Positions 43,951-54,518 of a DNA stretch of 64,000 bases are shown piece after piece. Origin of the DNA: Mauremys mutica (Eukaryota > Chordata > Testudines > Geoemydidae); contig NC_059073.1 of assembly GCF_020497125.1 (NCBI RefSeq), positions 139,633,012-139,697,011 of the forward strand. The letters are read 5' to 3'. Positions within the stretch are counted from its first letter, which is position 1, and each line of letters opens with the position of its first letter. Below the pieces are notes generated by a model, which was not told where the DNA came from, did not search any database, and saw only the letters and a list, made by a program, of their open reading frames with translations. The position numbers and the translations under genes are program-made.

Positions 43951-44205
43951 CAGGCTTCTCTCTCCCTCCCTTAGTCTCCTTTTCTTACCGGTCCTCCGTA
44001 CCGGCCCGTACCAGCTTACTTTCACCTCTGTCCCTACTTATACAGCCCAAAATGCCGTTAGCCTTTTTGGCAACAAGGGCACACTCTTGACTCATATCCA
44101 GCTTCTCATCCACTGTAACCCCTAGGTCCTTTTCTGAAGAACTGCTGCCTAGCCACTCGATCCCTAGTCGGTAGGGGTGCATGGGATTCTTCCATCCTAA
44201 ACCAG

Positions 44206-44868
44206 TCAACATTGGTTCAGCATAAAAGTAAAGAAGGAGAGAAAAGTGTATCTGATGCCAAGTGCTTGGTGTTTTGTTCGGTCACTGGGAGCTAGCAGGA
44301 GCGGAACAGAACAGTCACTCAAACACTACAGGTGTATATTCTGGCCACTTGCAGAGGTTACCTGCAGGGGTGCTTATTGCTCCCCAGCTATTCAGCAAAG
44401 ACTATAACCACAGAAAAGCACATTTTGTACTCTATTTCACAGCTAGTAAGCATGGCAGAGGCAGGATGGATTGGTGAATAAAGCACCAACCTTTGGCTCT
44501 TATCCTTGAAAGACTCACACATATGCTTATCTTTACCCACTCAAAAAAAGTGTCTAGATTTGAAAGGGACTATACGTATGCTTAAAGTTAAGCATTTTAC
44601 TGAGTCAGGGGCTTAGTTGCAGAAGTCCTTTTAGGGTTCTGTTCCTGGCTCTTACACCAACATCCTTTGTAACCTGCTGCAAGTGTCACATGGAGCTGGA
44701 TTTTCAACTGCCTGTGCACCTAAGTCACAGAGGTAATTGTGGTAACAGCATGTGCAGAAGTCAACGGTTACGTGCATTCTACTCATTTGCACATGCATTG
44801 GCCAAAACTGCTTGCCCAACTGCAGTAAAATGAACATGCAATTTGGGCATACCACTTGCAGATGTTTA
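44206..44868. other. non-coding stretch, nothing recognised
   Basis: No repeat or gene was recognised. Confidence 0.3.
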
Positions 44869-44887
44869 AAATCTTTGACTTTCTGGA

Positions 44888-44998
44888 TATACATTTCCCC
44901 ATCTATAAAATAGGGATAATATAAGTACCTTTCTGCTGCACAGGGCTATTATAATGCTAAAACAAACAATATTTGTAAAGTTCTCTATTGCTTTGATT
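44888..44998 (+). repeat. MIR-like SINE fragment
   Basis: 'tacatttccccatctataaa', 'atagggataatataagtacc' and 'atatttgtaaagttctctat' match the central and 3' SINE segments. Confidence 0.6.
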
Positions 44999-45289
44999 TC
45001 TACTGCAAAGATGTCAGATAAGAGTCAAGGCCTGATTTAGTATGAACTGTACAGACACAGTAAAGTACCCTGCCCAAAGAGCTTTACATTGTAGGTGGTG
45101 ACAAGATTTAACAGCTTGAAACAAAGGGGGTGCATAACAAAGGAAGTGAAAAGCAAAGCAAAAGAATCTCCACATAATAAACTCAACTTTTCTAGCCATT
45201 GTCAAATAGTGTTTTGCAGATATCGCAGTGATATGTTTAAGGAGGGATTTGAAGGTGGATACACTGGAAGATAAAAGGCTGTGGTTACC

Positions 45290-45612
45290 AAGGTATTCAA
45301 GAGAGAAGCTGATAGTGAGATCTTCAACTGGAAGATGCTACAAAAAGGCACTTAACTGGAACTCAGACGAAATATGGGTTCAGTCTGTGGCTCTGACACT
45401 GACTTCTGTGGGGTCTCTGGCAAGTCATTTAATCTCTTTATACCTCAATTTCCATCTGTAAAACTGGGAATGATGATATTTCCTTTGTCTTAGCTACTTA
45501 CATTGTAATTTCTCTGGGGATCTAACTTTTGTTTATACAGAGAATCTAGCACAATAGACCTGTAGGTCTCTAAGTGAGACTGTAATATAAATATTACTAC
45601 TAAAAAAAACCC
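45290..45612 (+). repeat. MIR-like SINE, near full length, diverged
   Basis: 'ggaactcagacgaaatatgg' with 'gttcagtctgtggctctgac', 'tggcaagtcatttaatctct', 'ccatctgtaaaactgggaat' and 'gaatctagcacaatagacct', ending 'gtaatataaatattacta'. Confidence 0.7.
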
Positions 45613-46540
45613 TTAAATCAGTGGACTAAGATACTGTGCCCAGAAGGCTTATATTTTCTGCTACTGATGGCCCTCATAATTTATTTCTATATAGCTGCAA
45701 TTTTGAAATTGTAATAATCTTAATGCAAAAATATGGATTTCCCGAAGCTTTACTTAAGCTCAGTCATACATTTGGCACCAGGAAACCTAGATTCAGGTTT
45801 AAGATGGACAGTCTACAGAAGCTATTGGAAACCCCAATGGAAAAAGAAATCCATTATAAACTTCCAATTAATCTCAACCATCTTGCATATTGATTTTCTG
45901 CCTTTTATCAAGTGAACTTCTTGTTCTAGAATAACTCACGTGCAGGTAATAGACTGAAATAACAAAGTCCTACCCAATTATACTTGATGCTGTTTCCTAA
46001 AATTTGTTCATTGGATGTTACTGGGTCCAGTTTTCCGATACCAGGAATAAGCTAACAAGTTCCGGGCTGACACAAAGCAATAGAAGATGTAAGTTCAGAG
46101 GCCAGACTGCAGACATTCAACTTCATTCTCTCCCTCCCCAACTCCCTTCCAAAAACCTTGTTTTTTGTGTGTATAGAAAAAGGGACTCATTTCAGCTAAT
46201 AAGGAAATTTAGCTTTTTAGTCCACATATTATAAAACATGATTTGCCAGTCATGAAACTAGAGTTCAGATAAATGCCAGGAATAGATAAGGTTGGACAAA
46301 AACTTGAAATGTACCAGTAATGAGACTCAGAAGCTTCCAGGAGCAATTCCACTAGTTATTATCTTGAGTGTAGCTAAACTATCAACAATGCCTACTTGAT
46401 GCACTAAAAAGCAGATACTCTTCTAATTTATTCCAGCACAAATCAAAAGTAGTGCCATCAAAACCAATGGAGTTGCACCAGTCTAAAGGTGTTATGGAAG
46501 GAGAATCCGGCCCTGTGTCAGGTCCTTCCACAGAACTGTT
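45613..46540. other. non-coding stretch, nothing firmly recognised
   Basis: A short 'gtgccatcaaaaccaatgg' patch near 46452 resembles the palindromic MITE core. The rest is unrecognised. Confidence 0.3.
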
Positions 46541-46542
46541 GA

Positions 46543-46800
46543 TAGAATCATAGAATATTAGGGTTGGAAGAGACCTCAGGAGGTTATCTAGTCCAACCCC
46601 CTGCTCAAAGCCCGACCAATCCCCAACTAAATCATCCCAGCCAGGGCTTTGTCAAGCCTGACCTTAAAAACCTCTAAGGAAGGAGATTCCACCACCTCCC
46701 TAGGTAACCCATTCCAGTGCTTCACCACCCTCCTAATGAAATAGTGTTTCCTAATATCCAACCTAGACCTCTCCCAACTGCAACTTTAGACCACTGCTCG
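46543..46800 (-). mobile_element. CR1 LINE 3' end, 5'-truncated
   Basis: 'gaatcatagaatattagggt', 'ggttatctagtccaaccccc', 'atcatcccagccagggcttt' and 'ccaacctagacctctccca' are the reverse complement of the CR1 3' UTR and ORF2 end. It stops near 'ccactgctcg', where a DNA element follows. Confidence 0.9.
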
Positions 46801-47184
46801 AGATATTAGACTGCGCACTAAGCCAAGGCTCTGACTCAGGTTTGAGCTCCCGCGCCCAACCTGTCCACACTCAAATCAGACTGACTCAGGTCAGCAAGCA
46901 CTCAGGATCTGGATCCCAGGTGGTCAGAGCCCAAGTTCTGCTGTGACTTGAGTCCAAACCCTGTTATTTTGCACTGTGGACACAGCGGAAGCCACGGACC
47001 CGAGTCAGAAGGTCTGTGTAGTGCAGTGTAGATCCGTTAGCATGGCTGTCAGACCTGGCTCCAGGACTTGTAAGCTCAGGTTTGCAATGCAGTGTTGATG
47101 CTCAAGTGTGGGCTTGGAAACACAGAGTCCATAAATCTAGGTCCCACAGAGCTGGGTTTACAATGCAGTATAGACATACCCTTA
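46801..47184. mobile_element. DNA-transposon-like element
   Basis: The right end 'gtatagacatacccttag' is a common terminus of DNA elements in this window (compare 23420 and 26868). Inside are repeated 'gactcaggt', 'gtccacact' and 'tgtagatccgtt' words. The left terminus next to the CR1 does not mirror the right end, so the element may be truncated. Confidence 0.45.
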
Positions 47185-47187
47185 GTG

Positions 47188-47345
47188 GCATAGGAATTTC
47201 CATAGCAGACCGGACTCTGTATCTTTGTCCATCTAAGCATTTACATCATGTTTGTCATCATAGTATGCTGCCTCTGACAGTGGCTACTACCTATGCTCCA
47301 AACAAAAGACCACCAATAATTCACCCATGGACCAATCCTGCTCTC
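47188..47345 (-). mobile_element. CR1-like 3' end, diverged
   Basis: 'tggcataggaatttccatag', 'gtccatctaagcattt' and 'ctgcctctgacagtggctac' resemble the subfamily at 8095-8334. Alignment is patchy. Confidence 0.4.
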
Positions 47346-47489
47346 TGAAGTCAAGGACATCTGGGTTTCTCTCACTTAATCAGTTCCTTGCCACTGCAGG
47401 ACACTCAGGCTCTGGTGCACCGTGGTCCCTCTTGTTCTCTGACAGTGGCACATGATCGTTCAGTCTCCTGAGGACTGTGACACTTAGTC

Positions 47490-47590
47490 GAATTCTGGTT
47501 GTTGGGTTTGGCACAGGGCTGGCTGGGTGGGTGTTTCGTGGTCAGGCTAGGTGATCTGGTAGTCTCTTCTGGCTCTAAACTTTATGCCTC
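47490..47590 (+). mobile_element. CR1-like 3' end, diverged
   Basis: 'ggtcaggctaggtgatctgg', 'tagtctcttctggctctaa' and 'actttatgcctctatg' follow the pattern of a CR1 3' UTR end. Confidence 0.45.
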
Positions 47591-48390
47591 TATGTCAGAA
47601 TGCCAAATAACTTTAAATAGGTGTGGGGCTGAGCTTCTGGTCCAAAGGATGCTGATGGACAAAGGGAGAAACATCCATTCTCGCATCGGTGTAGGAACAG
47701 CGTTCTGGCTGAAGTATGAGGCTTGTACTGTCATCCTAGCCGAGAGAGTGAACGATCGGCCTGATCAGGGACCTGCTGTGCTGGGCTCTGTCCCTTCTAG
47801 AAGGTGTGAGAGGATTTTGTTTTATATGTAACCCTTTGCTCCCATCTCTCACACTGGTTTTTATTTGAAGCTCTATTCTTTCTTAAATAAATTTCTTTTT
47901 TGTTTTATAATCGAACTCAAAGTACTGTGCATAACACAGGAGCGGTAGTCCAAGGGAACAATGGTAAACTGGTACTCTGTTGCTTTGGGAACATAGGATC
48001 TGGCATTTCTCTGGGTATCCAGTGATCAGCCCACTTTGAAGGGACTTGGGGGGCTGGGGTGCCTCTATTGCCAACCTGTGAGGTAAAGGCAGGGCTGGCA
48101 TAGCCCAGAGGAGAGTGCTGAATGGCTGACAGGATGGTTGTGTTAGGGAGCTAACAATGAACTAGCACTGGAGACAGATGGAAACAAGGTGGTGCACATC
48201 CCTGGGTGTCCCAAGGAGCACCCTAGGGTGGTAGCTCATTGTTCGAGGGAGATCGCTCTCTCTTTCTATTACTGGTGCTCTGTCTCCTTTACTCTCCTTT
48301 CAGACTCATCCGAAAAAAAGAGCTTGTAAGATGATGCATGTACAGTGTTGCTCAATTTAAGGCCTGCTATTCGTAGACACAATTAGGGCC
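47591..48390. other. non-coding stretch, nothing recognised
   Basis: No repeat or gene was recognised. Confidence 0.3.
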
Positions 48391-48394
48391 TGAT

Positions 48395-48515
48395 GCCGTT
48401 CTCATTAAAGTCAATGCAGAGTCTCCCATTGACTTCAATGGGCATTACATTGATTCCACACCACAAAAATCAATGGGAGTTTTGCCATTTAATTCAATGA
48501 GTGCAGGATTGAGTC
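48395..48515. repeat. palindromic MITE remnant
   Basis: 'gggcctgatgccgttctcat', 'cccattgacttcaatgggca' and 'caatgggagttttgcc' are inverted pairs of the 28896 family. Confidence 0.5.
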
Positions 48516-49008
48516 TTTAATGCGCTAGTCAGTGAAGCAAGCAAGTTCATTTCCTACCCCGCCTTACAAACAAACCTTTCCTGATAGTATTCACAACCCT
48601 GCTAATACAAATGGAGTCTTTCTTTGCCAAGGACTGAACAGATTGTGGCCCAAGGCACCTAAATAGACAAGCCTTGCACTATCGGCAGGGTATTTCACAG
48701 TGTTAAATAGAGAAGGAGAAACAAAGCTAGCCAGGAAAATGAACTGTGTTAATGTTACACTGTAAAATACAACCTGGATCTTTTCCCTCATGGAAGCAAG
48801 AGACTTTTGCTATTCTTCTTCTTTGAAGGCTAATGATAGAAATAACAGAGACAACGGTGAAGCGTGAAGAAAAAAAGCTTGTTGTGTATCCTTAAGGTAT
48901 GTATTTGTCAATTCCTTTAGTAGTCTGTTCCCTGCAGTGAAGTTCAGGCAGAGATTATGGAAGCACCATTGATTATCTAGCTGAGAGTTTCTTATAGTGA
49001 CCATCACT
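48516..49008. other. non-coding stretch, nothing recognised
   Basis: No repeat or gene was recognised. Confidence 0.3.
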
Positions 49009-49009
49009 C

Positions 49010-49112
49010 TAAGTGGCCATCTGTCCTGGATGGTTTAGATCCAACAAATCCTGCATCTTGACAGGGGGCTAGACTAGACCCTTGTGATCCCTTCTAACCC
49101 TATGATTCTATC
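49010..49112 (+). mobile_element. CR1 LINE 3' terminus, short copy
   Basis: 'ggatggtttagatccaacaa', 'gacagggggctagactagac' and 'ttctaaccctatgattctat' give a classic CR1 3' terminus. It is truncated to about 100 bp. Confidence 0.75.
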
Positions 49113-49114
49113 AC

Positions 49115-49365
49115 TATATTATTCATATTACAGTAGCTCCCGTTGAGACCAATGCCCAACTGCACTAGGTACTGTACATACACATGGTGAGAGACAGTCC
49201 CTGCTCTGAATAGCTTACAGTTTAAACAGAAGCCAGGAGAAAGGAAGGATTATTATCCCCACTATATAGATGAGAAACTGAGGCAGAGGGACATCTGTGG
49301 CAGAGCTAGGAATCTAAGCGCTCAAGTTCCACTGCAGTGCCTTAACTTACTCAATCCAAGCAACC
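49115..49365 (-). repeat. MIR-like SINE, minus strand
   Basis: 'tattacagtagctcccgttg', 'gcactaggtactgtacatac', 'cagtccctgctctgaatagc', 'tagatgagaaactgaggcag' and 'gcagagctaggaatctaagc' are the reverse complement of tail to head. Confidence 0.75.
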
Positions 49366-50082
49366 AGAGTGGGCACATGCGAGGAAACCTAAAATGGAAG
49401 AAAACTATTTCAGTAACAAAACTTGTGGATTGCTGGCTTCCCTTCATTCAGAAACGCCTTAAAAATACAAACTTCCCTGTAAGGGAATCTCTCATGGTCT
49501 ATGCACCTTAACTCTAAACACACCCATGTTCCTTCCATAAACCATCATGGCCCATGGGAAGGGGCTGTTTGATGAGGCTGAATGGGGTCTAATCACGTCT
49601 TCCCTATTCCATTCCAGAGATGTACACGGATTTAATGAGTAAAATCTGGTTTTGAGCTTCCAATCTCTTTCACAGAATAGCGAGTGGAGCAGTAAGCATT
49701 TATTACATTGGTTAAAGCAGTGTCCTATGAACCCACTTCCAATTCCATATTCACAAGGATATGGCCTGCCAATCTGGAATTAGCTACCAATTTAGAGAGC
49801 TTGCATTAGGTGAAGCAGGTGGCCAGGCCTGTAATTAATCCATATAATTTCTTGCTCTGGACCTATGCCAGCAATCTCCACTGAAACTAATGTGCGAGCA
49901 GCAAGAGCTGCACTGGAAAATGTCAAGCATCAGACACAAGGAAATATTTAAATCCTGTGGTGGTTTTGGGCCTGGTCTCTCAAACAGTTTGCTCACCACT
50001 GCCACAGCTTCACCACGCCCCAGGAAATCAATACATGAATAGGAAAGACTCAGGCTTCATCTTTGTTCCTATATGCAGCAGC
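49366..50082. other. non-coding stretch, nothing recognised
   Basis: No repeat or gene was recognised. Confidence 0.3.
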
Positions 50083-50090
50083 TGCCTGTA

Positions 50091-50213
50091 TAGGGTAACC
50101 AGATACCCTGAATTTATAGGCACAGTGCTGATATTTGGGGCTTTGTCTGATATAGAAGCCTATTACCCCCCAACCCCGTCTCGATTTTTCACACTTGCTG
50201 TCTGGTCACCCTA
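50091..50213. mobile_element. 123-bp hAT-type MITE
   Basis: The ends TAGGGTAACCAGA and TCTGGTCACCCTA are inverted at 12 of 13 positions. The element is flanked by a perfect 8-bp duplication, tgcctgta (50083-50090 and 50214-50221). Inside are 'gctgatatttggggctttgt' and a C-rich stretch. The 8-bp duplication points to hAT. Confidence 0.88.
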
Positions 50214-50267
50214 TGCCTGTATGTGACACACTTAACAGATGACTCTAGTTTGGCTTTTTGTAATGAA

Positions 50268-50328
50268 TTTTTTAATGCCCAAATAAATTTGTTAGTCTCT
50301 AAGATACCACAAGGACTCCTCATTTCTT
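50268..50328 (+). mobile_element. Penelope-like element, 3' tail fragment
   Basis: 'aatgcccaaataaatttgtt', 'agtctctaagataccacaag' and 'gactcctc' match the tail of the 23380-24300 element. Confidence 0.7.
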
Positions 50329-51580
50329 TTAGTTTGGCTTTAACATGAATGCCTGTGTAACTCATTCATGTTCACATTGTCTTTGACCACATCCGACTGG
50401 GAAGAACCCACACTTCTTTGAATGGATTTAGCACAGATGAAAGGTTCTGGATCCATATTCCTGGAGACCCAAGTTCTTGAGCCTCCTCTAGAGAGGTTGA
50501 GGTTCTGGACAGGGACTCGGGAGATCTAGGCTCATTTTCTGACTCTGTGATTGACATTCCATGTGACCTTGGTAGAGAGCCAGGAATAAAACCCAGCAGG
50601 TCTGTCTTCGAGTCACCTGATCTGGCCAAAAGATCTTGACCCATCCTTCCTTACAAGGCAAGGTCCCATTGTTTTGAAATCTGTACATAAGGCAACAGAG
50701 ACTGTGCTCCAAAGTAAGGGGCAGCGTGAAGCGGTCTGGCCCCAAGGGGAATTCAAGGAGGGATGGTGCTTTAGGAAAGTACAATCCAAACCTGAGCAAC
50801 CCAGTGCATGCATAGGGGTGGGAGTGGGGGTTTCTACTCTACAGGATAAAGGTGGAGCAAGAGGTGTGATGGCCCTGCCTCCTATCTACCTCTTCCCCTT
50901 TTGGGGCAACATGCGCCGCAAGGGGGCATAATCCCTGGCTCCCCCCGGCAGGGACGGTGACTAATTGGCCCCTGGAGCGAAGGCTTACACAGACTCACTG
51001 CCACACACAGGCCATGGTGATTTCCTAGATCATAACAATATCCACATCCACCCTTTAAGACTAGCTAGAGAGCGTACTCTGGGGAGTCTGTCCCCTGGGA
51101 ATTGCCTCCTCCCTTTTAACTGAATTAAGGTCTCAGGCCCTTTCATTTTCATAAGCCTCTTTCTCACATGATCTACACAGTTCCAGGCAAGCGGGCGGGG
51201 AGGAAGGAGGACAGGTGGTTCGCCGCAGACATGGTCTAGCCTCGGCCACAAATTCATTTAGGCTTTAGTCAAGGCTTAATGAAGTCCAGGTGGAAGGGTG
51301 AATAATGAGGAGCTTACTCGGAAAAAGAGCCTGCACAAGACACAGTGTCATAAGTACGTTCACTGCGAGGCAACGACTCCGAGAGCACCAAAGCAGATAC
51401 AGTCATTTCTCAGTGGGCAGAGAAAGCACAGAGTATTATTAGATAGAGTCCCCAGTAATTACTTCTCCTCCGCCAGGCTGAGCAGCAGCAGAACTTTCAG
51501 ACTCCAGAGCCTGAAAAATGCAGGAAATGAGGGTGTTTTATTTTTTCCATGGGGGGGGGGGGAACAGAGAGCCATATAAT
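50329..51580. other. non-coding stretch, nothing recognised
   Basis: No named repeat or gene. A run of 12 G lies at 51551-51562, just before the Penelope palindrome. Confidence 0.3.
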
Positions 51581-51582
51581 TT

Positions 51583-51773
51583 TATATCAGAGAAGTAGCT
51601 GTGTTAGTCTGTATCCACAAAAACAACGAGGAGTCCAGTGGCATCTTAAAGACTAACAGATTTATTTGGGCATAAGCTTTCGTGCAGCTGAAGAAGTGTT
51701 TTTTTACCACAAAAGCTTATGCCCAAATAAATCTGTTAGTCTTTAAGGTGCCACCAGACCCCTCGTTGTTTTT
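51583..51773. mobile_element. Penelope-like tail-to-tail inverted repeat
   Basis: The left arm, 51618-51685 ('aaaaacaacgaggagtccag' to 'gggcataagctttcgtg'), is the reverse complement of the right arm, 51705-51773 ('ccacaaaagcttatgcccaa' to 'gacccctcgttgttttt'), around a short T-rich loop. Both arms are the Penelope 3' tail. The preceding 'gagaagtagctgtgttagtc' is another terminal piece of the family. Snap-back or head-to-head copies are known for Penelope-like elements. Confidence 0.85.
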
Positions 51774-52083
51774 ATATAATTTTATGGCCCTACGAGCTAG
51801 AGATCCCAGCTGTGCCGCTGATCTCGTAACACACTCCATTTAGGCAACTGTGTCTGCATGGAAGTCAGCATGAGGCCTGGGTCCATTGTTTTCCTGGTGG
51901 TTTGCAGAGGTGTAGCAGAGAAAGAGAAATCCTCTTTAGGACCACCCTTTAAAAAGGAAATGCAAGTTTTAAACAAAGTACATTTCATTGCACAGCAGGT
52001 GTGTGATTCTTTGATGCCCAGATAGTATGGTGATGGGCATTCCAAGTACCCAAGATAGACAATACTACAAGTTCTTAGCTCAG
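51774..52083. other. non-coding stretch, nothing recognised
   Basis: No repeat or gene was recognised. Confidence 0.3.
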
Positions 52084-52094
52084 CTATAGTACTC

Positions 52095-52260
52095 TAGCCA
52101 TAAATCTAACCAAAGATCTCAAAGCCCTTTACAAGGAAAGTCAGTGGAGGAAAACAGACACCGAGAAGTGCCAGTAGTAGAACGGGAAATGGAATCCAGC
52201 TCTCCTATCTCCCATCCAGTACTCCGTGTGCTGGCCCATGCTTCCTCCTTATAACCTAGA
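52095..52260 (-). repeat. MIR-like SINE, minus strand
   Basis: 'atctcaaagccctttacaag' and 'gaatccagctctcctatctc', with the head end at 'gtgtgctggcccatgcttcc', are the reverse complement of the SINE. Confidence 0.6.
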
Positions 52261-52850
52261 CTGATAAATAAAATGATAGAAGAATTAGGGGTAGGGGTGA
52301 TCATTTATCCTCTATTATTTTGTTTTGCTTTAGATCATTTAGACTATTTTTTATTTCCTGCATTCTTTTCTCTCTCTCTATATATGAGAGTTAAAAAAAA
52401 AAAGGCTTTCAAATATAAAATATACAGCATGTATAAAAATACTACACATAGGAAAGAGAGATGTTAACGGATTATAAAGGATGCAGTGTGTGTTAAGCTA
52501 CTATCATTAGATGGGTCTAGGAATACATGGAGTGAAAAGTAATTGCTGATTAATGCAAAAAATAAAAAAGGTATTTCAGGTCTCATTTGTATCTTATCCT
52601 TTTTATATGTATGATGCAGTAGAAGACCCCAGACAGTTATTAAAGAAAAATAAAATAATAATTCAATTGCTTCCTTTCATTAGAGCTTCATTTTCCTCTC
52701 TCTCCCCTTTTGTTATTCTGGATCTTTGTACTTTGAACTGATTTATTTATATTCAGCTGAATGGATTTTCTTCCTCTTCCTCAGACAGCAGGTTGCAAGA
52801 GAGGTAACAGTACACAATGGAAGTGAAAATGAATTAATGATGTATGGAAA
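52261..52850. other. AT-rich repeat-poor stretch
   Basis: No repeat is recognised apart from a short (TC)n(TA)n patch at 52369-52386. The base composition resembles the other repeat-poor blocks. Confidence 0.3.
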
Positions 52851-52853
52851 TGC

Positions 52854-52859
52854 TTTATT
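52854..52859 (-). terminator. polyadenylation signal AATAAA, minus strand
   Basis: The minus strand has AATAAA about 50 bp downstream of the stop codon of the exon-like frame at 52910. The pairing makes a terminal exon possible, but the hexamer is common in AT-rich DNA. Confidence 0.3.
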
Positions 52860-52909
52860 GATTCAATGGATAAGAAGTGAAAGGCTATTATAAAAATAAA
52901 AGCATAATG

Positions 52910-53119
52910 TCAATGAAATAGTGCTATGCAGAGGTTTGACAGATGACTACATATTGGACTGAAAGCCAACTGGGGCATGGGATAGGAGTAACGGGCTATT
53001 GCCCTTTTCAGCTCATCAGGAACAACCCTCTTATTAACTTCTGATAGCTGCTTAGCTATCAGAACTGCAATACCAGCTGGAACTCTCTTGGGGAACTTTA
53101 GAAGCACATCTAAGCTTCG
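52910..53119 (-). pseudogene. exon-like open frame, possible terminal exon, gene unknown
   Basis: On the minus strand, a pyrimidine-containing acceptor ('tcctggtcag', ending 53120) is followed by 69 uninterrupted codons and a TGA at 52910. AATAAA lies about 50 bp downstream. The peptide has mixed, protein-like composition ('FPKRVPAGIAVLIAKQLSEV', then 'VPDELKRAIARYSYPMPQLA') and matches no mobile-element protein I know. An alternative reading is an internal exon ending at a GTAGTC donor (52950). I do not recognise the family. It could be a genuine exon, a processed fragment or chance. Minus-strand exon-like segments at 12.8-14.3 kb might belong to the same gene only if this frame is internal. 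Confidence 0.3.
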
Positions 53120-53820
53120 CTGACCAGGACAGTCTTGAGGCCAGGTGATTGTGGAAAGAGAGAGTTAAGGAATTTGAATCCTGACATGGCCCATTGGCAT
53201 CGCAGTCAGAAGGAAAGATAAACAGTGGGAGAGGTAGGCTGTCCTGTCTGCTGCTTGTAATGACTTATAGAATCCCTGGGCCCTTGCCCTGCAGGCAAGA
53301 ATTGTTTAACGCATGCTACTCTGAATAGGCAATTAACTCATTATACAAAACACTCTAAAGTGTTCATCTATTGTTAACTTCAAACTAGGACTTTTTGAAA
53401 CTTAGAAATCTGGGAGGGGTGGGCAAGGTGACATGAGAAGTTCAACACTGAATTTCAGGAGAGTTAATGCCTGAGCAAATAAAAATACTGCAATGCTGAA
53501 TCTTGCCTCCCTGGGACATAATTTTATCCCCTACCGTATGCGATACATACTCTGCACTGGCATGTCTTTTTTTGGGGGGGGAACATAAAACAGGATATTG
53601 CATCTCTTCAGGTGTCTGTTTTTTAAAAAGAAATGGGAGTATTATGAAAAACATCCAATTAATAGCTTTAAAAGATACAACGAAAACTGCATTTTCATTC
53701 CAGTTCACTCTTTATAAGTGCAGTCATCTATGAAGACCCATAATCTCTTTTAATTAAATATTTTATATTAGCACTAGGTGAGGGGTTTGGAGATAATTCT
53801 TTTTGCTTTGCATTCATATT
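53120..53820. other. non-coding stretch, nothing recognised
   Basis: No repeat or gene was recognised. Confidence 0.3.
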
Positions 53821-54153
53821 TTGGAAGGATTTTCTTGTGATTAAGTCACTGGGTTATTACTCTAGGTACCTGGGTTCCGTTTCCAGCCCTGCCACAGGCT
53901 TCCTTTGTGACCGTGGACAAGTCACTTAGGGCCAAGTCCTCAAAACATATTTTGGCACCTAACCCCAGTGACATCAAATCAGGGCTATAGGGGCAGCTCC
54001 TCAGCTGGTGTCAACTATGACATCAGCAGAGGATCTGCCCATTAATTTCTCTATGCCTCAGTTTCAGTGGGGGACAATGATAACCCTTCCCTTCTCTGTC
54101 TTGCCTACTTAGACAGTAAGCAATTTATGGCAAGGACATGTCCAAACTGTCTT

Positions 54154-54518
54154 CATTCCATACAACCTGCCTCAGAAAAACCCTCAGTATCTTTTGGCCC
54201 AGAACAATCTCCAACCGAGCTCTACTGACACAGTTCAGCCAAGAGGATCTGAGCACCATCATTGCCAGGAGGCGTTGGAGATGGATTGGTCATGTGCTTC
54301 AGATGGAAACAGATTCCACCACCAGAGTAGCAATAAGATGGACACCTGAAGGCAAGCGAAAACGAGGCCACCCGAAAACAAGATGGCGAAGAGCTGTGGA
54401 AGCCGAGCTGAAAAACCTGGGGCACAGCTGGGGAACCAGTGAAAGACTTGCCAGAAAGAGACAGGAGTGGAGGAGCTTCGTCACTGCCCTAGATGCCAGA
54501 GGCATAATAGGAACATAA
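54154..54518 (+). pseudogene. C-terminal domain of a non-LTR retrotransposon ORF2
   Basis: The frame encodes about 120 residues: 'FWPRTISNRALLTQFS', 'RRRWRWIGHVLQMETDSTTR', 'RWTPEGKRKRGHPKTRWRR' and 'RLARKRQEWRSFVTALDARG', ending in a stop at 54518. This basic, Trp-rich tail follows the RT in such LINEs and is thought to help bind nucleic acid. The RT core is missing through 5' truncation. The frame has no stop, so the insertion is not very old or the family was recently active. Confidence 0.7.

Larger units (their letters stand above)
41998..44030. mobile_element. composite non-autonomous hAT element nested in CR1
   Basis: The 2,033-bp insert begins CAGGGGTGAAAGTAA and ends TTACTTTCACCTCTG (14 of 15 inverted). 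It is flanked by a perfect 8-bp duplication, tccctact (41990-41997 and 44031-44038). A third copy of the right terminus (CTTACTTTCACCTCTG, ending 42639) lies inside, preceded by the same 'cggac...accggctt' context as the real end. The part 42640-44030 contains a direct duplication with a period of about 398 bp. No transposase is visible. Confidence 0.9.
41418..44205 (-). mobile_element. CR1 LINE, 5'-truncated, interrupted by a 2-kb hAT element
   Basis: The minus-strand CR1 has its 3' end at 41418 ('tcatagaatatcagggttgg' on the plus strand). It runs to 41997 and resumes at 44031/44039, ending near 44205. Sequence and reading frame join across the insert once one copy of tccctact is removed. 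The 3' terminus lacks the perfect octamer pair seen at 18199, so it is somewhat diverged. Confidence 0.9.
41605..44205 (-). pseudogene. CR1 ORF2 C-terminal part, disrupted
   Basis: Two minus-strand pieces encode the CR1 RT tail. 44205-44031 gives '[20 protein letters not shown]' and 'NGILGCISR'; 41997-41605 gives '[20 protein letters not shown]', '[19 protein letters not shown]' and '[19 protein letters not shown]'. The second piece runs into a frame change after 'RLDIRKNFH', and the piece is separated from the first by a hAT insertion. The catalytic FADD region lies upstream of the truncation and is absent. It is the same protein tail as at 16500-18113. Confidence 0.85.
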
